Assembly: GCA_030248295.1 (NCBI GenBank)
Contig: JASANH010001518.1
Coordinates: 372,001 to 436,000 of the forward strand
Direction of reading: 5' to 3'
DNA from: Mesodorylaimus sp. YZB2_4
Lineage: Eukaryota > Nematoda > Enoplea > Dorylaimida > Dorylaimidae
Length of the DNA: 64,000 nt
The notes beneath the pieces were generated by a model, which worked only from the letters and a program-made list of their open reading frames with translations, was not told the origin of the DNA and did no database searches. A program made the position numbers and the translations under genes. Shown here piece by piece: positions 1 to 11,095 of this stretch; the stretch's first letter is position 1; each line of letters begins with the position of its first letter.

Positions 1-816
1 GCTAACCCTGATAATTACACGCATGAGCTTATTGCGCCTTCCGCTTTTAATTAGAATGAACAGCCATGGCGCACCCTTCGAGCCAGCCATTATTGAGCAA
101 TGACGACATCTTCTCGTGCATTTCCTGTCTTCGTACAATTCGAAACTCTGACAGTAAGTGACAAGAAACGAAGAGAAGCTGTTCGATTGATGAAGAGATA
201 TGGACATGAGGCAAAGGCTCCTCATCTGCACCACCGCCCTATGACGAGGAGTGACGAGCACCCGCATGTTGGATCTAAGACGGCTCCAACCTGACTGAAG
301 GCAAGTGGGACAGCGGCTTACATCACAACAATTGCTAGATATCAAGACAGGGTGAACGGCAGCAGGCACAGTGATAGTCAAAGCCAAGTGGTCCAAACAA
401 TTCCACACACTTCGCACAGGCGAGTTCGTCACAAATTGCCCTTGTCTGATAATGGCATACTGTAACCGCTATACCTCTATATTATTTAGCTGGGGCATTG
501 GTTTTGATGGTACGGAAGAGGTAAACAGATAGGGCTTGCCTTTTTATTATATTTCTGCACATCCAATCGGGCTCTAATGCCAACCTCCGAATTTGAATTG
601 GCGCTTGAAAAGCAAGTTCTACGCGTCTTATTTTACTTCTGACTGTCCGGCTGCTAAGCGTGCCTTCGACAAATCCTAATTTTTATTTTAACTTCTTTTA
701 TCAAAAAATGTACTGACATTGGATTTGAAACCAAGAAACTTGTATGAAAGAGTCATTTCAGCATCCGTCGATCGCCTTCGGGATCACATTGTTTAACTAG
801 ATCGGTGCTTGTTGGT
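1..816. other. No gene recognised; upstream flank of the CPAP-like gene
   Basis: Only short open frames without family resemblance or paired splice signals are present. The last part is presumably promoter and 5' UTR of the CPAP/SAS-4-like gene that starts at 817. No TATA box is evident. Confidence 0.5.
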
Positions 817-3799
817 ATGAGTATCGAAAACGATAAAAAACCGTTTCCGTTTCTTCGAAAAGGTGACGGCCTTTTGCGTTATTCATCCCTCAAATATCCA
901 TATTACAAGAAAAGTTATTCTACTGTTAATTGTAAAAACTTTACGCCAATGCCTGACATCGAGCCGGAATTCGAGTTAACTGAAAACGGAGCCAGGACTC
1001 AAATAAGTAACGGGTTGGCTACAGTGGGCGATTCTGGTAGAGGTAGTTCGGCTGCTCACGATGAAGCCCACAACGATCATCACGTCCAGTTCGACGTAGG
1101 AGGCACGCCTAAGGAACATAGCGATTCACTGGAACCGTCGCTGATGGATCAAAGGATCGCGTGGGAGGTGAAGGAGCAGGTATGTGCGGCAGTTTGAGTT
1201 TCGGGCGGCTCCTCGAATACAAAATTCAGAAATGAAAAAAGTGCTTGGAAAATCTCTGAGTGTTGCGTTAAGTGTTATTGATCTCACGTTAGTTTCACAG
1301 CTCCAATTCCCAACAATAGGCTAAACGTCTGATTGATAGTCTCACATAGCCTCTTTCAGAGGGAGCATTTGGAAGCTAATCATTTCGAAGCTTTGGAACG
1401 ATTTCTGGCTGCAATGAATTCTACATTGAAAAGTGATAGTTCTCCCTTGTACAGAGCGGTGAGTGTATTACGGCACTCCATTGGTTACCCATAATCATCG
1501 ATCTCTTTTAGGGTCTTTCAGCGAATCACACGCCAGCTAGGGATGAAGCTAAGGAATCTCTACAAAGTAAGTATATAAACATACCTGGTATGCCTGGGTG
1601 CTGAATGTTCAGGCGTTTTAGGATTTGCGCCGTCGTCCGATGTACAAAACAGTTCGCCTTCAGTTAATTTTGCGGAAAGGTCACCTGCAGATCGTGTTTT
1701 ATCGCCGCCTCCACCAGCGCAGTCTGGTCGGATACCCGAAGCAACGGCCCCCACGACATCTTTTAGCAATGTAGTAGTGATTGCTTTCTTTTTTTATGAT
1801 CTATTTAAGCTATTCATATTATATTTATGCATACTTCAGCCTGCTCTGTGGAGAATTCCGCAACCAGATCTTCTTTTTCCGCCAACGTTTCGACCTTTGT
1901 TTCGGCCTCCATTATCGGTTGCTAATCATCCGGCAGCAAACACCGCAGCCATGACAGATATCGAGAGGGAACTGCGTGCCCTTATGATCAGTTTGGAACG
2001 AGATGCTGACGAACTACAACGTCGACGGGCATTGCTAGATGAGGTGAGTTTTCCTCACATATTTTCTGATGAACCTTGAAAGTAATTTTTTTCTATTCAG
2101 CATGCTGAAGCGACGAAGAAACAAATTTGCGCCGAACGGCAAAGCATAGAGCAAGAAAAAGAGGTGTTGAAGATTCAGCGAATGAAAATCGAGCAGGACA
2201 AGAACGACTTGTTGACGCATCGAGCAAAGATGGAAGAAGAAATCAAAACGAAACTGGAAAAGTGCGAGAAATCCCAAGAAGAAATCAAAGTGCTTCAGTC
2301 AGTGTTATTTCCCGTCCTATGATTAGTTGCTGCTGCGAAATACACCTGATCTTTTTTAGGTCGGAGTGCCAGCTCCTGAAGAAGAAACTTGTTGAACAGA
2401 AGAAGCAATCTGGTGAAGAGATCTCGGCTGTGCAGCAACAGGTAAGATTGGTACGTGGGTTAGATGCCTGTCCTTCATGCTGTGTCGGCTGGCACCTGGG
2501 TAAAACGCCTGATGATTTCTTAGATTGCTAGACTGCTGGATAGCGTAGTAATGTCATGCTGTGCTGTGATTGGAAATGGAAAGAAAATGTGCTCCAATTA
2601 CATTTTCAAAACTCAGTGATGTGATTTTTACTGCATGCGTACGAAAATCCTTGATTTAGGTTATTGACCTACAGCGCCAGGCGGTGGAATCAGATTCGAG
2701 GGCCAGTTCATTTCGGGCACAAATCACTAAACTGAAACAAGAATGTCAACAGTTCAAGGAAGAAGCGGATGCAGCTAAAGGTCGAATCAATTTGCTTGAG
2801 AGCTCCAACGAACGCCTGAGAGCAGAAAACTCTCAATTACGGATCCATTATATGGAACAACGGGAGAAGGCCGGGGGGGACGGGCCTGTACACAACAAGT
2901 GTTTGAAGCCGGCACTCCCGATCGTGGGTGACCACGGACGGATGACTCATTCGCAAACCCCAAAATGTGTTCGATTCGCTGATGAACCAACAACATTCCG
3001 TCGCACAAAGGATTTTTGTGCTCAAGCGGCTGGGCCGTCAGATATGGCCACTCAGACATCGTTTTTGGAGACTGCGCCATCAATGGACAATAATTGGCCA
3101 GCTGAAAACAATCCTGTTAGTCGAGCGGCAGTTTTTCTAAACGGATGTTCTGGACGACTGCTCTGTTTCAGATGATAGAACGCGACATCGGCGGTGGCAG
3201 AAAAGAGATCATCTATCCGAATAACACTGTGCAGATTCGAGATAAGGATGGAGCGGAAACATTCAATTATGCCAGCGGCGATGTGCTGCGGTGTTTGCCC
3301 GATGGCACCAAGGTATGCATGCGTGTTTTTGCAACTAAAATTAAACTTGAAACTTAGCATTTCAGATCTATCATTCAGCATCTGACGGCAGGACGGAGAT
3401 CCGGAATGCAGATGGGACACTCATTGTTAAGAACACTGATGGCACGTCAGAGAAATATAAATTCATGCCAGACGGCGCAGAGATCGTGACTTACTCGAAT
3501 GGCACCATAGTGGAGAAAAGACCGTACGGTTTGGAGGTGGCTTATTTGTACGATAAGAGCAAGGAGACACGATGTAGTCATTATACGGTACGTCGAATTG
3601 ATAATTCCGTAGTTATTGTACAACAGGCTCAAGGTCTTCTCCGATTTAGCTCAGAGAATTTCCAAGCGGCGATATGAAAAAGCTATTCGCTGACGGGTCA
3701 ACAGAGACGAGACTACTGTGTGGCCGAGTGCGCGTAAAAGATGCTCAGGGAAACGTCATCAAGGACGTGGACGAATATCCAAGTCGATCTCCGCCTTGA
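817..3799 (+). CDS. CENPJ: CPAP/SAS-4-like centriole assembly protein (TCP10/G-box C-terminus)
   Basis: Eleven exons give 708 aa with every phase matching: 817-1179, 1360-1458, 1512-1566, 1613-1770, 1840-2043, 2101-2297, 2360-2441, 2660-3115, 3172-3312, 3366-3587, 3650-3799. The start is the ATG at 817. Near the N-terminus is KPFPFLRKGDGLLRY, which resembles a short conserved CPAP/TCP10 motif. Exons 6-8 encode a long charged coiled coil. The last three exons form the T-complex/G-box beta repeat, with successive strands such as IYPNNTVQIRDKDG, IRNADGTLIVKNTDG, VTYSNGTIVEKR and FADGSTETR ending in VRVKDAQGNVI. That repeat is diagnostic of CPAP/CENPJ and TCP10 proteins, which scaffold tubulin onto the centriole wall and bind STIL/Ana2. 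The protein is shorter than vertebrate CPAP (over 1,300 aa), and no convincing PN2-3 tubulin-binding region was located. Exon 4 has a second acceptor in the same frame (exon from 1620). Confidence 0.85.
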
Positions 3800-4306
3800 A
3801 GATGCCTTCTTTGCTATTTATGGGTTCGTCTTGCTTCGAATGTATTGGGTGTCCAGGGATTGGCGAACTGTACGTATTTCACTTCGCTTTGTAGTTCTAA
3901 AGTTTTGTTCCATTTCAAGTGTTTGTAAACAAAGAACAGAACACATCTCGAGTGGAAACAACATATTGACTGGGTACAAATAACCAGACCAGAATGACCC
4001 ATGGGGCGTACTGGAAATACTCGGATAATAGCTTGACGAAATCATTATTTCAAACTGGTCCGAGGCGGGCCGGGGGAAGCTAAAATTTGCTGCCTATTTT
4101 GGGACGCGAGTTTTACCAAACAATGATTTTACTCCCAAACACACTTGAGTACATGGAATTCATTCAATGAGCATAGTTTCCACTTATTGTACCCTCCTCC
4201 TTAGCAGGATCTCCGTGGGTGGGCTAGCCACATACTGTTGCAGCACGAGTACATAAGTCCACACTAAGCAAACCAGGTAGGGGGGGGGGGGGGGGGGGAA
4301 CTAAGT
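3800..4306. other. Convergent intergenic region with a poly-G tract
   Basis: Lies between the 3' ends of the CPAP-like gene (+) and the Arg/Ser-rich frame (-). It contains an uninterrupted run of about 20 G at roughly 4279-4298. No gene was seen. Confidence 0.6.
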
Positions 4307-5383
4307 TTACGGTAACAACCTGTGTGAAGTTCGGGATCTGAAGTTGGTCCTTCTTTCTTTGTCAGCTTTTCGACGGGACAAAAATTTATGCAAGACGACC
4401 TCTGGGTCGCTGTCAGTGTCGCTGATTGGCTGTGGTGGGTCTGGTGGGTGATGGGCACTGGTGCCCAATGGTCGCATGTTGACTGGCGACGATGCAGACT
4501 TGCGTCGACCATATTCATTCCTACCCGATCCGAATAACGAGCCACTGGTTAGGAAGGGTGTCATGGATGTAGGGACGTGCGATGGCGGTGGAATGAGCGG
4601 CTGTCGCATGCTCTTGGCTTGGTCCAAGTATTCGATGATGGCTGCCACTTGGTGTCTGTTATAGGCTGGTGGGCTGACGGGTGGCCGACTTGGGATAACT
4701 TGGGTGAATGGGGGTGTCAGGGGTCGCTGTATGATGTATTGGGTAGGTAATGGTGCTGGGGCTGGTTGAGGATGCGTATGCGGGTGCGGGTGGTGTCGGC
4801 GGGTCTTGCTGGCATAACGTCGTGGTTCTGGTTCGTCGTACGAATCGCTCTCTGATTCGCTGCTGCCGGTACGCCTATGTCGCGATCCGCTTCGTCGTCT
4901 TCGATGTTTGCTTCTGGTCGAGCCTCGTTTGCGGTGCCTATAATGCCTTCGATCGTCGTCGCTCTCGCTGCTGCCATCATCTCGGCTCCGATGGGATCGT
5001 CGGGACTCTGGCTGCGATATTGGTCTTTCTTTAGATTTGCTGCCGTCTGGGCTTTGGTGGACATCGTTCGGTGTCAGCACAGTCAAGACGACGCTGTTCA
5101 GTGGTGGATTCTTGACGGTTCTTGGCTCTAACGGTTGTTTCGTTAAACCATCGTTTCGATGTTCGCCTCGACTCATGTTCTTTGTGGTGGGTGGCGGAAT
5201 GTTGGGTGTTGTCTTGGTGTTCCTATTTTCGTCCACTGATCTCGTCTCCCTGATTGCTTTCGAGCCACTGCTCGCGCCTTTGTGGGCGCGTTGCCTCAAG
5301 TCGTCCTCGGTGGCAATCGTCCGGATTGAGGCTTGATCATATTCCGTCTTTCCATTTGGTCGGTGTGACTTGAGTGTTGGCAT
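4307..5383 (-). CDS. Arg/Ser/Pro/His-rich low-complexity protein, unknown
   Basis: One continuous frame of 358 aa from the first ATG (5383). The frame stays open upstream to about 5431, so an upstream coding exon is possible. After a short polar N-terminus comes an acidic and Arg/Ser-rich stretch (ESDDDRRHYRHRKRGSTRSK, then RRRRSGSRHRRTGSSESESD) reminiscent of nuclear RS-type proteins. A His/Pro segment, a Pro-rich segment (QRPLTPPFTQVIPSRPPVSP) and a basic C-terminus follow. No folded domain is recognisable. The composition suggests a nuclear or RNA-associated disordered protein, but nothing more can be claimed. The 3' end lies close to the poly-G tract, and the final residues could change if the CAG/GTTG near 4320 acts as a splice donor. 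Confidence 0.5.
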   Translation of the reverse strand: MPTLKSHRPNGKTEYDQASIRTIATEDDLRQRAHKGASSGSKAIRETRSVDENRNTKTTPNIPPPTTKNMSRGEHRNDGLTKQPLEPRTVKNPPLNSVVLTVLTPNDVHQSPDGSKSKERPISQPESRRSHRSRDDGSSESDDDRRHYRHRKRGSTRSKHRRRRSGSRHRRTGSSESESDSYDEPEPRRYASKTRRHHPHPHTHPQPAPAPLPTQYIIQRPLTPPFTQVIPSRPPVSPPAYNRHQVAAIIEYLDQAKSMRQPLIPPPSHVPTSMTPFLTSGSLFGSGRNEYGRRKSASSPVNMRPLGTSAHHPPDPPQPISDTDSDPEVVLHKFLSRRKADKERRTNFRSRTSHRLLP

Positions 5384-7198
5384 TGCAGCATACCAACTTG
5401 GCAGTAGTCTATACAATAACTTACTGAACACGTTCGAGGCTACTCAGACGTAATCTACGATCAATAAGCTCATTGCTTCGTCGCTAACCTACTCATAAAG
5501 CGCTTTTTCAGACACCAGTTCGAGACCCATGGTCGCCTAGCTGCCAGAATCTGTTGCTAGTAGCTTGGCAGCTCGGAGTATACTCGTACCTGTTGGAAGA
5601 GGTTCCCGATTATTGATGCATTTAGGACAAGTAGACCGAGTCACTTTTTAGCCCGAGATGCTCTCATGTCTGTGCTGAGCGCACGATGGGGACTTGTCCT
5701 GAGGAAGCCAGTTTTCGAGAAGTCAATTACGCCAAAAATACTTTTCCCTGCTTATTCCTTGCCGAAAAGCTGCATTCATCAGGAGGTTCGCATACAGCAT
5801 ACCGCCTGCGTAATTATGTTCAAAGTGCTTTGGATACGATAGAGCGTCAACAGCGGGTATTGCACTGAAGCATGGTGGAATCGGTAGTGAATATCCTAAG
5901 TGGCATCATTTAGCGAAGGCATCAGTGTCACATGCACATAATTATAAATGCACTATTCGCATAGATCATTGACTCACGCATGCGCGACACAGATTCCTGA
6001 GACCTCTGATACCCGTCAAACTTATTCCGCAGTTCCGTCGTGCTTGGTTCTGAACATGGACGAAGTCAAAGTGGCGCCTCCGCGCTCTTGTTTATTCTCG
6101 TACGAGACTCGATTGGCATCGGGTTACGGTGCCATCGCGTTTCCCAAACCGAGTACGAGATTTGCACGAAGGCAGGAATTCCTTCAGGGTGAAACAAAAC
6201 TGAGCCGCGCATAAGAGAGAAATATGGTAAGAATTAGGCCACGATAGCACTAAAAAGTTGAACTGAAGGGATATGGGATTCCTGCAAGACTGCCGAAGAA
6301 TTCTTTGATTTTGGAATATGAAAGAATACCGGGTACCCTAAGATTGACGTGAGCAAAGGTGAGCACAATCTGCCGACCATCTGGGACTTTGCCAAATTAT
6401 ACATAGCTCACGCAAGTGTTGGCACTGTACACTACTGGTTCGAGTTCTGCAGTGCGATCCACATGGTTTTGCACTGAAGGCTCCACTCAACGTGATCACA
6501 CAGCGGCAGTATTCAAGAACAGACCTTTCCAAGGCAAAAGTTCATTCACGACAAACGCTTGCGATGGACCAACAAAAAGTCATTTCCATACAAATAGGCC
6601 TTTCAAACATTTTATCTACAGATTAGAGATGACGTCGGTAGGGGTGGATGAGTAAGTCGGGTCAGGTAATTTGAGCAAGGTCAGCGCGTGGAATCGGTTC
6701 AATTTTCGGCGAGGTTATGTTCTTTGAAATGCATTGTGTTTGACGTCAGATTGGGCGAGTTGTGTGTGAATTCTAGGCTGGTAACCTTGTTTCCTGTGCT
6801 TGCGCATTGACGAAAGTGAGCGAAAATCGGTAATAGTTTCAGTAAAATGATGACGTAGGCAATTGAAGGTGAGCGATTCTGGGTCAACATAAATGGCGTT
6901 AGACATATTTGGCCAAAAGAAAATGAGAAGAATATTTAGACAATATCTTGCACGGAACGGGAAGACCCAGAAACCGTCGGCTAAGCGTGTCGCATCAGAC
7001 AAACACGGCACGACTGACACTCTCCGTGGTCAGTTCGTAACCCACCGTTGCCTACTTTCCCACTTCATTTAAAGACGCTCGGATTTCCTTGGACGAGAAT
7101 AGTTTACCCTCTCTGCTCGACTACTGCGGCGGCTCATTAAGAGGTCCTTGCGGTCATTGTGATAAGGATTATCCCACAGCACGCATCCCTGGTCAATC
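5384..7198. other. Intergenic, nothing recognised
   Basis: About 1.8 kb with several short frames of 60-100 codons on both strands. None has a recognisable motif, signal peptide or paired splice sites. The right end should contain the promoter of the Gly-rich matrix gene. Confidence 0.5.
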
Positions 7199-9879
7199 AT
7201 GACGAGGAAGCGTGTTGCGCTCTTGCTCATATGCGCCTTCGCAATTTGGCCAGCCTATGGCCAAATCTTCGGTCAACCTAGCCTTCCCCTAGGAGGATTC
7301 GGAGGTGGATTAGGCGGCGGCGGTTGCGGAGGTGGCGGTGGAGGATGCGGCGGTGGTGCCTTCCAAAGTGGAGGTGGCGGTGGCGGTGGTGGCAGTAGAG
7401 GTGGAGCCATTTTCGGACCACCCAGTTTGCCTTCATTCGGCGGCGGGTGCCAGCCTCCATGCGGAGGAGGTGAGTGCTATGTCGTATATAGGAGTACACA
7501 CTGGCACTGGAACTGTGAGAGACACTTAACCACTGAACTGTGAGGGATAGATGCCATGATATCATGTGCACAATATAATATATGAGCCCATTCCAGGAGG
7601 AGGAGGAGGCGGCGGCGGCGGCGGCGGTGGTTACGGAGGTGGAGGCGGTGGATACGGCGGCGGTGGAGACAGTGGCGGCTATGGGGGTAAGTCACGCACC
7701 TGGCCATTTTAATGAGCTGACTAAAATGTAGTACGATGCATGGCATGGCTAGAACTGATTAGCTAGCTGGTTCTCTGTGCGTCTTTCTGTGACCTGACGA
7801 CTGACAGTGCTTTCGCAGATGAATGAGCACGTAACATAGAAAGCGACTAATAGCTTGATGGTCTGTGCTTTTCTGGTATTAACAGGCGGGGATATAGATC
7901 TTGGCGGTTTTCCACTCAAAATTCAGCGAGTGCAACAGAAGTTTGATCGACTAATGGCGCAAAAAAGCAACGTGCGGTCGAGCTTTGGCCGTCGCCCCGC
8001 TGGCCGGCTGTCCCTAGGTGACGGCTATAGCGGAGGTGAGGGCCCATGCATGTCAACTTACTGTTCTGTCGTTTGCTAACCCGTCACGACGACCCGCCAC
8101 ACCATATATAGCATTCTTTTAGGCGACAGCGGTGGAAGCTACGGAGGAGACAGTGGAGGCTATGGAGGCGGTAGTCAACAGGCTGGCAGCCAGCAAGGCG
8201 GCTATGGAGGCGGCGACCCAGGCGGATATGAGGGCAGCCAACAGGCTGGCAGCCAGCAAGGCGGCTATGGAGGCGGCGACCCAGGCGGATATGGGGGCAG
8301 CCAACAGGCTGGTAGCCAGCAAGGTGGCTATGGAGGCGGTGACAGTGACGGATATGGCGGCGGTGACCCCGGCGGATATGGTGGCAGTCAACAGGCCGGA
8401 AGCCAACAAGGTGGCTATGGAGGTGGTGACCCAGGTGGATATGGCGGTGACAGCGGAGGATACGGTGGCAGTCAACAGGCTGGTAGTCAACAGGGTGGAT
8501 ATGGAGGCGGCGATCCAGGTGGATATGGCGGTGACAGTGGCGGATATGGCGGCAGTCAACAGGCTGGTAGCCAGCAAGGTGGCTATGGAGGCGGTGATAG
8601 TGACGGATATGGCGGCGGTGACAGTGGCGGATATGGCGGCAGTCAACAGGCTGGTAGTCAACAGGGTGGATATGGAGGCGGTGACCCAGGTGGATATGGC
8701 GGTGACAGCGGCGGATATGGCGGCAGTCAACAGGCTGGTAGCCAGCAAGGGGGCTATGGAGGCGGCGACAGTGACGGATATGGTGGTGACAGCGGAGGGT
8801 ATGGCGGCAGCCAACAAGCCGGTAGCCAGCAAGGCGGATATGGTGGTAGCCAGCAAGCTGGCAGTCAACAAGGAGGATATGGCGGCGGTAAGTTATTATC
8901 TGAATATTTACCTTACAGTCCAATGCTAGTTTGGAAAAAAAGACAACGTTAAAAAGAAGACGACTGACGCAGTAACTTATTTTTAATGTTTTTAGATGGC
9001 GGGTATGGTGGAGGACCACCAAAACCTCCAGGCGGCGGACCCCCGCGGCCACCAGCAGGCGGCGGCGGCGGTCCACCTCAACCCCCAGCAGGCGGCGGCG
9101 GCGGTCCACCTCAACCCCCAGCAGGCGGCGGCGGCGGTCCACCTCAACCCCCAGCAGGCGGCGGCGGCGGTCCACCTCAACCCCCAGCAGGCGGCGGCGG
9201 CGGTCCACCTCAACCCCCAGCAGGCGGCGGCGGCGGTCCACCTCAACCCCCAGCAGGCGGCGGCGGCGGTCCACCTCAACCCCCAGCAGGCGGCGGCGGT
9301 GGTCCACCTCAACCCCCAGCAGGCGGCGGCGGCGGTCCACCTCAACCCCCAGCAGGCGGCGGCGGCGGTCCACCTCAACCCCCAGCAGGCGGCGGTGGCG
9401 GTCCACCTCAACCCCCAGGAGGCGGCAGTGGCGGTGCGCCTCAACCTCCAGGTGGAGGCTATGGAAAGCCCCCGTCTCCGCCAAGCTATGAAAACAAAGC
9501 TCCTGCGACCCAGAAACCATATGTGGCTTCTCCTCCCCCTCCTCCTCCCCCACCACCTCCACCTCCACCACCTCCACCTCCACCTCCTCCTCCCCCACCA
9601 CCTCCACCTCCACCACCACCACCTACACCACCACCACCACCACCACCACCACCTCCACCACCACCACCACCACCACCTCCTGTCTCTCCTCCACCTCCAC
9701 AACCACCAGGACCTTCTGATAACAAGCTTCCAGCAACGCAGAGGCCCTACGTTCCTTCTCCAGCACCAGCTACGGCTGCTCCTCCGCAGCCTCCTAGTTA
9801 TGGACCTTCTCCTGCTCCTCCTAAACCTCCATCATACGGGTCCTCACCGAAACCGTACTTCGAGAGGCTCCGAAAATAG
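7199..9879 (+). CDS. Secreted Gly/Gln/Pro-rich repeat protein (cuticle or matrix type)
   Basis: Five exons give 719 aa: 7199-7469, 7597-7686, 7886-8035, 8123-8887, 8996-9879. All four introns are phase 1 and split a glycine codon or a G|AT codon. The N-terminus [21 protein letters not shown] is a signal peptide, apparently cleaved before QIFGQPSLP. Exons 1-2 are poly-Gly with scattered Cys. Exon 3 holds the only non-repetitive segment ([20 protein letters not shown]). Exon 4 repeats [19 protein letters not shown] units about ten times. Exon 5 has eleven nearly exact 11-residue units ([11 protein letters not shown]), then two long poly-proline runs split by TPP, and a PSYG/PKPPSYG tail ending [11 protein letters not shown]. 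Low-complexity structural proteins of this kind are typical of cuticle, eggshell or adhesive secretions; the actual tissue cannot be inferred. Long frames on the opposite strand here are shadows of the repeats. Confidence 0.8.
8123..8887 (+). repeat. Degenerate coding repeats, [13 protein letters not shown] units
   Basis: About ten copies of a unit of roughly 65-85 bp encode [15 protein letters not shown] with variable [14 protein letters not shown] or DSDGYGG spacers. The copies differ at synonymous sites, so they are older than the 33-bp array in the next exon. Confidence 0.85.
9055..9417 (+). repeat. 33-bp coding minisatellite, 11 units
   Basis: Eleven head-to-tail copies of a 33-bp unit encode [11 protein letters not shown]. 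The copies are almost identical, with one or two synonymous changes visible, for example GGC to GGT. This points to recent expansion or homogenisation and to likely length polymorphism. Confidence 0.9.
9529..9690 (+). repeat. CCT/CCA microsatellite encoding poly-proline
   Basis: A near-pure array of CCT and CCA codons gives two long proline runs separated by a single Thr. It is purine/pyrimidine asymmetric and probably unstable in length. Confidence 0.85.
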
Positions 9880-11095
9880 CAGAGCGATACTGTAGTTCAT
9901 AATTGAAATTTGCTTGATTTTTCCTGAAGATACGCCACGTCGACAAGTTTCTTGTATGGATTGCCTTCTGACTTGCGATTCAAAATTCACTCTTCACGTT
10001 TAGTTGCAGGAAGACTGTTAGCTTTGTGGATATGCAATGTGCTCTGACTTCATGAGATATGCATAGGCTAACCAATTTCTATGTTATTACGGTGTACATA
10101 ATTACTTATGCATTTGGATATGGCATGTGACTGATGCTCACTCGCCTGGTTCCTCCTTTACCGTTATCGACTGCCGAAGTAGATAGACATCCTGTTTTGT
10201 GCTCATCCTCAGTGCTGAATTGCATATAAGATGGATACTGGATCTTGACTTTGACGAGCTCACCGACAGTCGTTCAATGCCCGACTCCGAGATGAAACGT
10301 AACATTAATAGGCCATTACTCTTTGCAGCAACTTTCTGCAAGTTCCCCTGCTCTACTGGACTGTGCACGGGGCAGAAGTCACGCGCTGAGGTATCACAGT
10401 AACCTAGACTCGTTGGCCTGACTTGCAACTGCATTAGCGAAAGTGGAACAGTTAGGTCATTTTGCAAGCCTAATGTAAACTCATTTTCTTGAGCCCCGGC
10501 ACGCCTATTGTAACTGTGCCAATTTCGCGCCCGGCTGATCTTCATTCAATTTAGAAAAACTCAGGGTAACTTGAAATTGAGGTGACATGCTGTAAGTAGA
10601 CGATGGCCAATTTTATGGTATTGAGGACAAGAGATTTTGAGGACGCTGCGTACAAAGGGGGAGTCTGAGCGAGAGGTGAATGACGATTCGTTTCCATTAT
10701 ACCTGAGCACTCGGGCAAACGCAAGAGCGCGTTCCAGTTTTTATTTTCAAACAGTGTTTGCTGATAATGGCTTTACTTATTGCGGAGGCGTTTGGCCAAT
10801 GGCGTTTTTCCTTTCATATTATTGCCCAGCGCTGCGGGTCGTGTCTGCGTATGACACCATCTGATCAGACCAAACGGCGTGACCAATGGCGAAGAGGATT
10901 TCCTATTTCTCGAGGCCGACTACCTGCGAACTGTTTGCACTGCTGACCTACTGCCTCGTAAAGCAGTGGCGGCGTCTTTTTTGAACCAACCAACTTTACA
11001 GTACTTTTGACTCCTCCACGAGGCGCAGGCGGTAGTTAGAAATAGTACGCTGCCCTTGAGTGTGCTATCAGTCGCTATCATCGTATCGTCATCAA
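9880..11095. other. Spacer between the two matrix genes
   Basis: No convincing gene. A short frame near 10770 begins MALLIAEAFGQWRFSF, slightly signal-like, but it has no further support. Confidence 0.45.

Noticed and set aside
8084-9622. Very long minus-strand open frame (512 codons) plus several other long antisense frames
   Set aside because: They arise from the periodic GGC/CCA repeats of the plus-strand matrix gene. The products are monotonous His/Arg/Val/Leu or Trp/Arg repeats without start context or splice support.
9486-9725. Poly-glycine frame on the minus strand
   Set aside because: Exact complement of the poly-proline (CCT/CCA) microsatellite in the sense exon.
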